This document shows, in pieces, positions 61,169 to 64,000 of a DNA stretch of 64,000 nucleotides (positions are counted from its first letter, which is position 1; each line of letters opens with the position of its first letter). The stretch is from Chloroflexota bacterium (lineage in GTDB: Bacteria > Chloroflexota > Anaerolineae > Anaerolineales > Anaerolineaceae): the NCBI GenBank assembly GCA_016838895.1, contig JAEKNU010000003.1, positions 1-64,000 of the forward strand, written 5' to 3'. The position numbers were made by a program, and so were the translations under genes. Below the pieces are notes generated by a model, which was given only the letters and a program-made list of their open reading frames with translations, was not told the origin of the DNA and searched no databases.

Positions 61169-62029
61169 CTATATCTTTGCTGCAAAGTAGGCTTCCAGAA
61201 GAATCTGAAATCCAACGGCAAAAAGAAAAATGAGCCAGGCATACCAATACCCAAGCATTAGTCCCAACATAAAGAATCCCGCTGAAAAAATCCAAATGGC
61301 ACCGGAAAGCAGGTCCTTTACCTTTTTATTCTTCGAATTTGAATATTTGTTAATCCAGTTTCGCTGCCATTCCGAATCCATAACATCGAATTTACTGCGG
61401 CTTTTTTCGGACAGTCCCAGGTAAATAAAGAGCATGATTGCAGGCAAACAAAAAATAGCCAGATAGATCAAAGCTGGTGTGAAAATCATTGTCTCCAAGT
61501 AAGAAAACAGGGCTACATTACCACCGATGATAACAAAAACTGTAGCGCCGCTATAAGCTAATGCACGCTTCGTGCTCATGGGATATGTTTCTTGATTTTC
61601 CTGCGTCAATCCAAAATAGGTAAACACTCCCGAGGATAGGATGAAAAAGACCGAAAATACTTTTCCTGCTGTCAGCCAATCTTCATTTTGCAACATAAAA
61701 AAACCTGCCACAAGCAATCCAAGTATGAACAGCGCCGATCCGATAATATATCCGGCAATATGGCTTTTCGCTAACGGTTTCACTTCATATAACCCGGCTT
61801 CCATTTTAACCTCCGATGCTTTCTTCAAGCCATTCAACAATTCATCCATATCACCCAGATTAGCGATTGCTTTTTCATAAGCTGAATTTTCACTTTCCCC
61901 TGAGGTGATATAGTCGTTTATTTTTTCCAGCAGGTTGACACAGATTTCTTCTTTCATTTCCTTTAAAGGACCCGTGATATATATCCCTTCAAATAATTCA
62001 TCTACATAATTTTTAATTCTGTTTTCCAT
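61169..62029 (-). CDS. HAAS/permease-prefix-domain membrane protein
   Basis: 286 residues. The first 75 residues are a soluble helical domain with the pattern of HAAS or permease prefix domain 1 (NRIKNYVDELFEG, then a SAYEKAIANLGDMDELL segment). About six helices follow (about 92-280). These proteins pair with PadR regulators and are thought to sense or mediate membrane stress. It starts 11 bp after the PadR stop; GGGAAAACG precedes ATG. Confidence 0.78.
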   Translation of the reverse strand: MENRIKNYVDELFEGIYITGPLKEMKEEICVNLLEKINDYITSGESENSAYEKAIANLGDMDELLNGLKKASEVKMEAGLYEVKPLAKSHIAGYIIGSALFILGLLVAGFFMLQNEDWLTAGKVFSVFFILSSGVFTYFGLTQENQETYPMSTKRALAYSGATVFVIIGGNVALFSYLETMIFTPALIYLAIFCLPAIMLFIYLGLSEKSRSKFDVMDSEWQRNWINKYSNSKNKKVKDLLSGAIWIFSAGFFMLGLMLGYWYAWLIFLFAVGFQILLEAYFAAKI

Positions 62030-62040
62030 CGTTTTCCCTT

Positions 62041-62367
62041 TTACAACAATTTATCTATGATCTGTTTGGTGAATGCCCAATCCAGTTTATTTTGATCCAA
62101 AATACTCACGCCCAAAGGTGTAATCCGATAATATTTTCTCCTGCCACCCTGGGTTTCATCCCCCCAATAGGATGAAATACACTCGTCTTGCTCTAGCCGC
62201 CTATAACTTGAATAGAGCGTGGCCTCTTTGAGTTCGTACAATCCATCACTCTTTTCAACGATCTTCTTGAAGATTTCATAACCATAACTATCTCCCGCAT
62301 TCAATATGCTTAAGACAATCGTATCCGTGTGACCTCTAAGTAAATCCGAAGATATTTTTCCGTCCAA
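62041..62367 (-). CDS. PadR-family regulator
   Basis: 108 residues. ISSDLLRGHTDTIVLSIL and GDSYGYEI at the N-terminus and the wing YYRITPLGV near 82 are typical. TTG at 62367 is chosen because GGAGG lies 8 bases upstream and family members begin M-x-K-x-ISSDL. It represses its own operon in known cases. The promoter and an inverted repeat are directly upstream. Confidence 0.9.
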   Translation of the reverse strand: MDGKISSDLLRGHTDTIVLSILNAGDSYGYEIFKKIVEKSDGLYELKEATLYSSYRRLEQDECISSYWGDETQGGRRKYYRITPLGVSILDQNKLDWAFTKQIIDKLL

Positions 62368-62389
62368 ATGCCTGTACCTCCATAACAAT

Positions 62390-62427
62390 AGTATATATCA
62401 TATTACTATGTCTGTCAATGTAATATT
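62390..62427 (-). promoter_or_regulatory. Consensus promoter and PadR operator candidate
   Basis: Minus-strand TTGACA (62418-62413), 17-bp spacer, TATACT (62395-62390). ATATTAC (62400-62406) and GTAATAT (62420-62426) form an inverted repeat around the -35. TATGTCTGT also recurs as a direct repeat at 62407 and 62441. Confidence 0.7.
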
Positions 62428-62457
62428 ATTATCATAGTTATATGTCTGTTAAATAGG

Positions 62458-62494
62458 AGACCCTAAGGGTTTATAAAAAAAAACCTTAGGGTCT
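62458..62494. terminator. Hairpin after phzF, terminator-like
   Basis: A stem of about 11-14 bp with one bulge (AGACCCTAAGG against CCTTAGGGTCT) and a loop containing an A/T run. It lies 25 bp after the PhzF stop; the T run is in the loop rather than after the stem, so efficiency is doubtful. Confidence 0.5.
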
Positions 62495-62518
62495 TAACGA
62501 GGCAAAACTTGTTAAATA

Positions 62519-63397
62519 CTACAATAAATATTCCCCAATAATTCTTTCCGTTGCACTACCCCCAAACAAAACCTTCCCATTCTCTGCAGCCAGCCGTACA
62601 GTATTAAAAACCATGTCTTCACTGCCTTGCTCTACGGAAATCTGTTTTCCATTCCACAATTTGTTTTTCAGTAAATAATTGCCAAAAGCACTATTGCCTG
62701 ATCCAGTGGCTGGATCTTCCAAATAACCAAAACGTGCTGCAAAGACGCGCGTATGCGCGAAATGCGTTTTGTCCTGCACTTGCATGCAGAAGATCAAGAC
62801 AATATCAATATCATGTTGTTCACAGAACCCTTTCACCGCTTCCTGGTCCGGATAAACACTGATCTCATCCTCTAGCGCTTCTATCGGTACGATCAAGGTT
62901 GCCAACCCGGCATTGATACAGTCCAGCGGCAGATCTGTGGATATTTTCGCCGCAGCTAATCCAAGTTGATCAGCGATTTCCGCTCTGGTCAGGGATGTGC
63001 CCAAATGCTGCGCTTGCGGCGCTGAGATATAAACCGCATCTTCTTTCCCAATACGATTCGTCACGGTTAACACACCCTTGCGGCGCGTTACGATCTCAAT
63101 TTCAGGTTGTGCCATCAACGCAGCAGACTGTTTGATCAGGCTGTACATGCAGGCGATGGTGCCGTGTCCGCAGAAATCCACTTCGCACTCAGAGGAATAA
63201 TACGTCAGATGAATTTTTCCGGGCGTTTGTTTGCAATATACCATCTCGGAGACAAAGCCTTTATGCTGCTGGGCAATCAAGAGCATCTCTTCATCGGTCA
63301 ACACCTGCCGTTCATTCAAAAAAATACAGGCAGCCGGATTGCCTAACGACGCCCCGCTGGTGAAGGCATCAATTTTCTTGTACGCGTATCTTCTCAT
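62519..63397 (-). CDS. PhzF-family isomerase
   Basis: 292 residues with the PhzF fold: IDAFTSGASLGNPAACIFL near 8, the catalytic-Glu region YYSSECEVDFCGHGTIA near 65, and EDPATGSGNSAFGNYLL near 232. Most such proteins are epimerases or isomerases of unknown substrate; phenazine synthesis is not implied because no other phz gene is present. Follows the VOC gene by 22 bp. Confidence 0.9.
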   Translation of the reverse strand: MRRYAYKKIDAFTSGASLGNPAACIFLNERQVLTDEEMLLIAQQHKGFVSEMVYCKQTPGKIHLTYYSSECEVDFCGHGTIACMYSLIKQSAALMAQPEIEIVTRRKGVLTVTNRIGKEDAVYISAPQAQHLGTSLTRAEIADQLGLAAAKISTDLPLDCINAGLATLIVPIEALEDEISVYPDQEAVKGFCEQHDIDIVLIFCMQVQDKTHFAHTRVFAARFGYLEDPATGSGNSAFGNYLLKNKLWNGKQISVEQGSEDMVFNTVRLAAENGKVLFGGSATERIIGEYLL

Positions 63398-63419
63398 CTT
63401 TGCTTCCAGTTTAGCCTAC

Positions 63420-63872
63420 TCATTTTTTCCGATTTTGCAATTCCACAATATTGCCTTCCGGATCACAAGCATACACAACCGTCAACAGGCTGCCATCCGC
63501 ATAGCGTTGTGAAACCAGATCACCATATTGGCTGCCGCCATTTTCCAGTAGTTTATTCAACATGGCCTGCACATCATCCACATGAAAGGCAAGGTGTCCG
63601 TATCCCAGGCGATTGATCGTTTTCGCAGCGTCAGCCGTATCCTCAGGATCATAAGAGAAGATTTCCAGGGTCGGTCCCATTTCATAACCCGGCAATTCCA
63701 GATGCGCACCTTTGATGCTGCAGCCATCAAAATTAGTTAATCGGTCAATCCACTTCCCGGATAGATCCCGTTCTGGCAATACCAACTTACAACCAAAGAC
63801 CTGCACATAAAATTCCGCCAGGCTGCGCCAATCTTTGGCGATGATATTAGTATGTGTGTAACGAATACTCAT
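63420..63872 (-). CDS. VOC/glyoxalase-family protein
   Basis: 150 residues, two beta-alpha-beta-beta-beta units (about 5-70 and 88-148). Metal-ligand positions are near His7, HLELPGYE and YGHLAFHVDD, then CDPEGNIVEL. Probably a lyase, dioxygenase or resistance protein acting on a small molecule. GGGAGGTGG precedes ATG. First gene of the VOC-PhzF pair. Confidence 0.88.
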   Translation of the reverse strand: MSIRYTHTNIIAKDWRSLAEFYVQVFGCKLVLPERDLSGKWIDRLTNFDGCSIKGAHLELPGYEMGPTLEIFSYDPEDTADAAKTINRLGYGHLAFHVDDVQAMLNKLLENGGSQYGDLVSQRYADGSLLTVVYACDPEGNIVELQNRKK

Positions 63873-64000
63873 TTTCCACCTCCCAAATGATTTGCGCCCT
63901 TTCAGAATCCAATGGCATGGATTAAGATAGAGCCTATCAAAAAAGCTTCTATAGTCATATCACAAAAGCACAATTATTTACAATTCTTTTGCTGTTCTTA

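Noticed and set aside
62519-63397. Phenazine biosynthesis
   Set aside because: PhzF-like proteins are widespread and no other phz genes are present.
63873-64000. Start of another gene at the window end
   Set aside because: No start codon with ribosome site or coding frame is evident; nothing was seen.

Overview
This window is AT-rich chromosomal DNA, gene-dense, with sigma70-like promoters (several close to TTGACA-17-TATAAT) and ordinary Shine-Dalgarno sites. The gene content (Thr/Pro-linker lipoproteins, CAP-LysM surface protein, CHAD protein, bi-domain polysaccharide oxidoreductase, Wzy-TPR proteins, LexA box of the GAAC-N4-GTTC type, no outer-membrane or LPS machinery) suggests a Chloroflexota bacterium close to Anaerolineae. 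That assignment is inference: no rRNA or other decisive marker is present.

Layout. 1-3.3 kb: a YtxH-like small protein and a membrane-anchored zinc metalloprotease. 2.4-18 kb: a cell-surface polysaccharide locus. A leftward block holds a Wzz-like protein, a Thr/Pro lipoprotein, a polyprenyl-phosphate sugar transferase, a WecG/TagA transferase, two tandem Wzy/O-antigen-ligase-TPR proteins and a formyltransferase. A divergent rightward block holds a bi-domain oxidoreductase, a heparinase-like protein and a GT4 glycosyltransferase, and runs without a gap into phoB-phoR. 17.4-29.7 kb: a phosphate/polyphosphate island. PhoB-PhoR is followed rightward by pstB, phoU, two thymidylate-kinase-like genes, a CHAD gene and a metallophosphoesterase. 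These converge on a complete leftward pstS-pstC-pstA-pstB-phoU operon whose promoter carries five 11-bp-phased PhoB/PhoP-like half-sites.

29.8-38 kb: MoxR, DUF58 and DUF4129-like genes, an M20 peptidase, a VTT membrane protein, uridine kinase and BipA. 38.1-39.35 kb: a REP-associated tyrosine transposase (RAYT) between three REP-like palindromic units. 39.4-49 kb: patatin, lipoproteins, tRNA-Thr(TGT), two tandem mini membrane proteins, a methyltransferase, Nudix, a beta-helix lipoprotein, GNAT, a diguanylate cyclase with an NTF2-like front end, and flavodoxin.

49-64 kb: CAP-LysM protein, a palindrome-controlled membrane protein/wHTH regulator pair, tRNA-Thr(CGT), an MshA-like glycosyltransferase, DinB under a LexA-type box, a CBM9-like lipoprotein, a probably leaderless NrtR-like regulator, and a run of small regulator-plus-target operons (TetR, AraC/EamA/DUF2000, PadR/HAAS protein, VOC/PhzF).

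The strongest candidates for something undescribed are the twin TMK-like kinases embedded in the PhoU-CHAD phosphate island, the complete RAYT/REP unit, the tandem Wzy-TPR pair, and the two promoter-spanning palindromes at 50177-50223 and 58720-58759.
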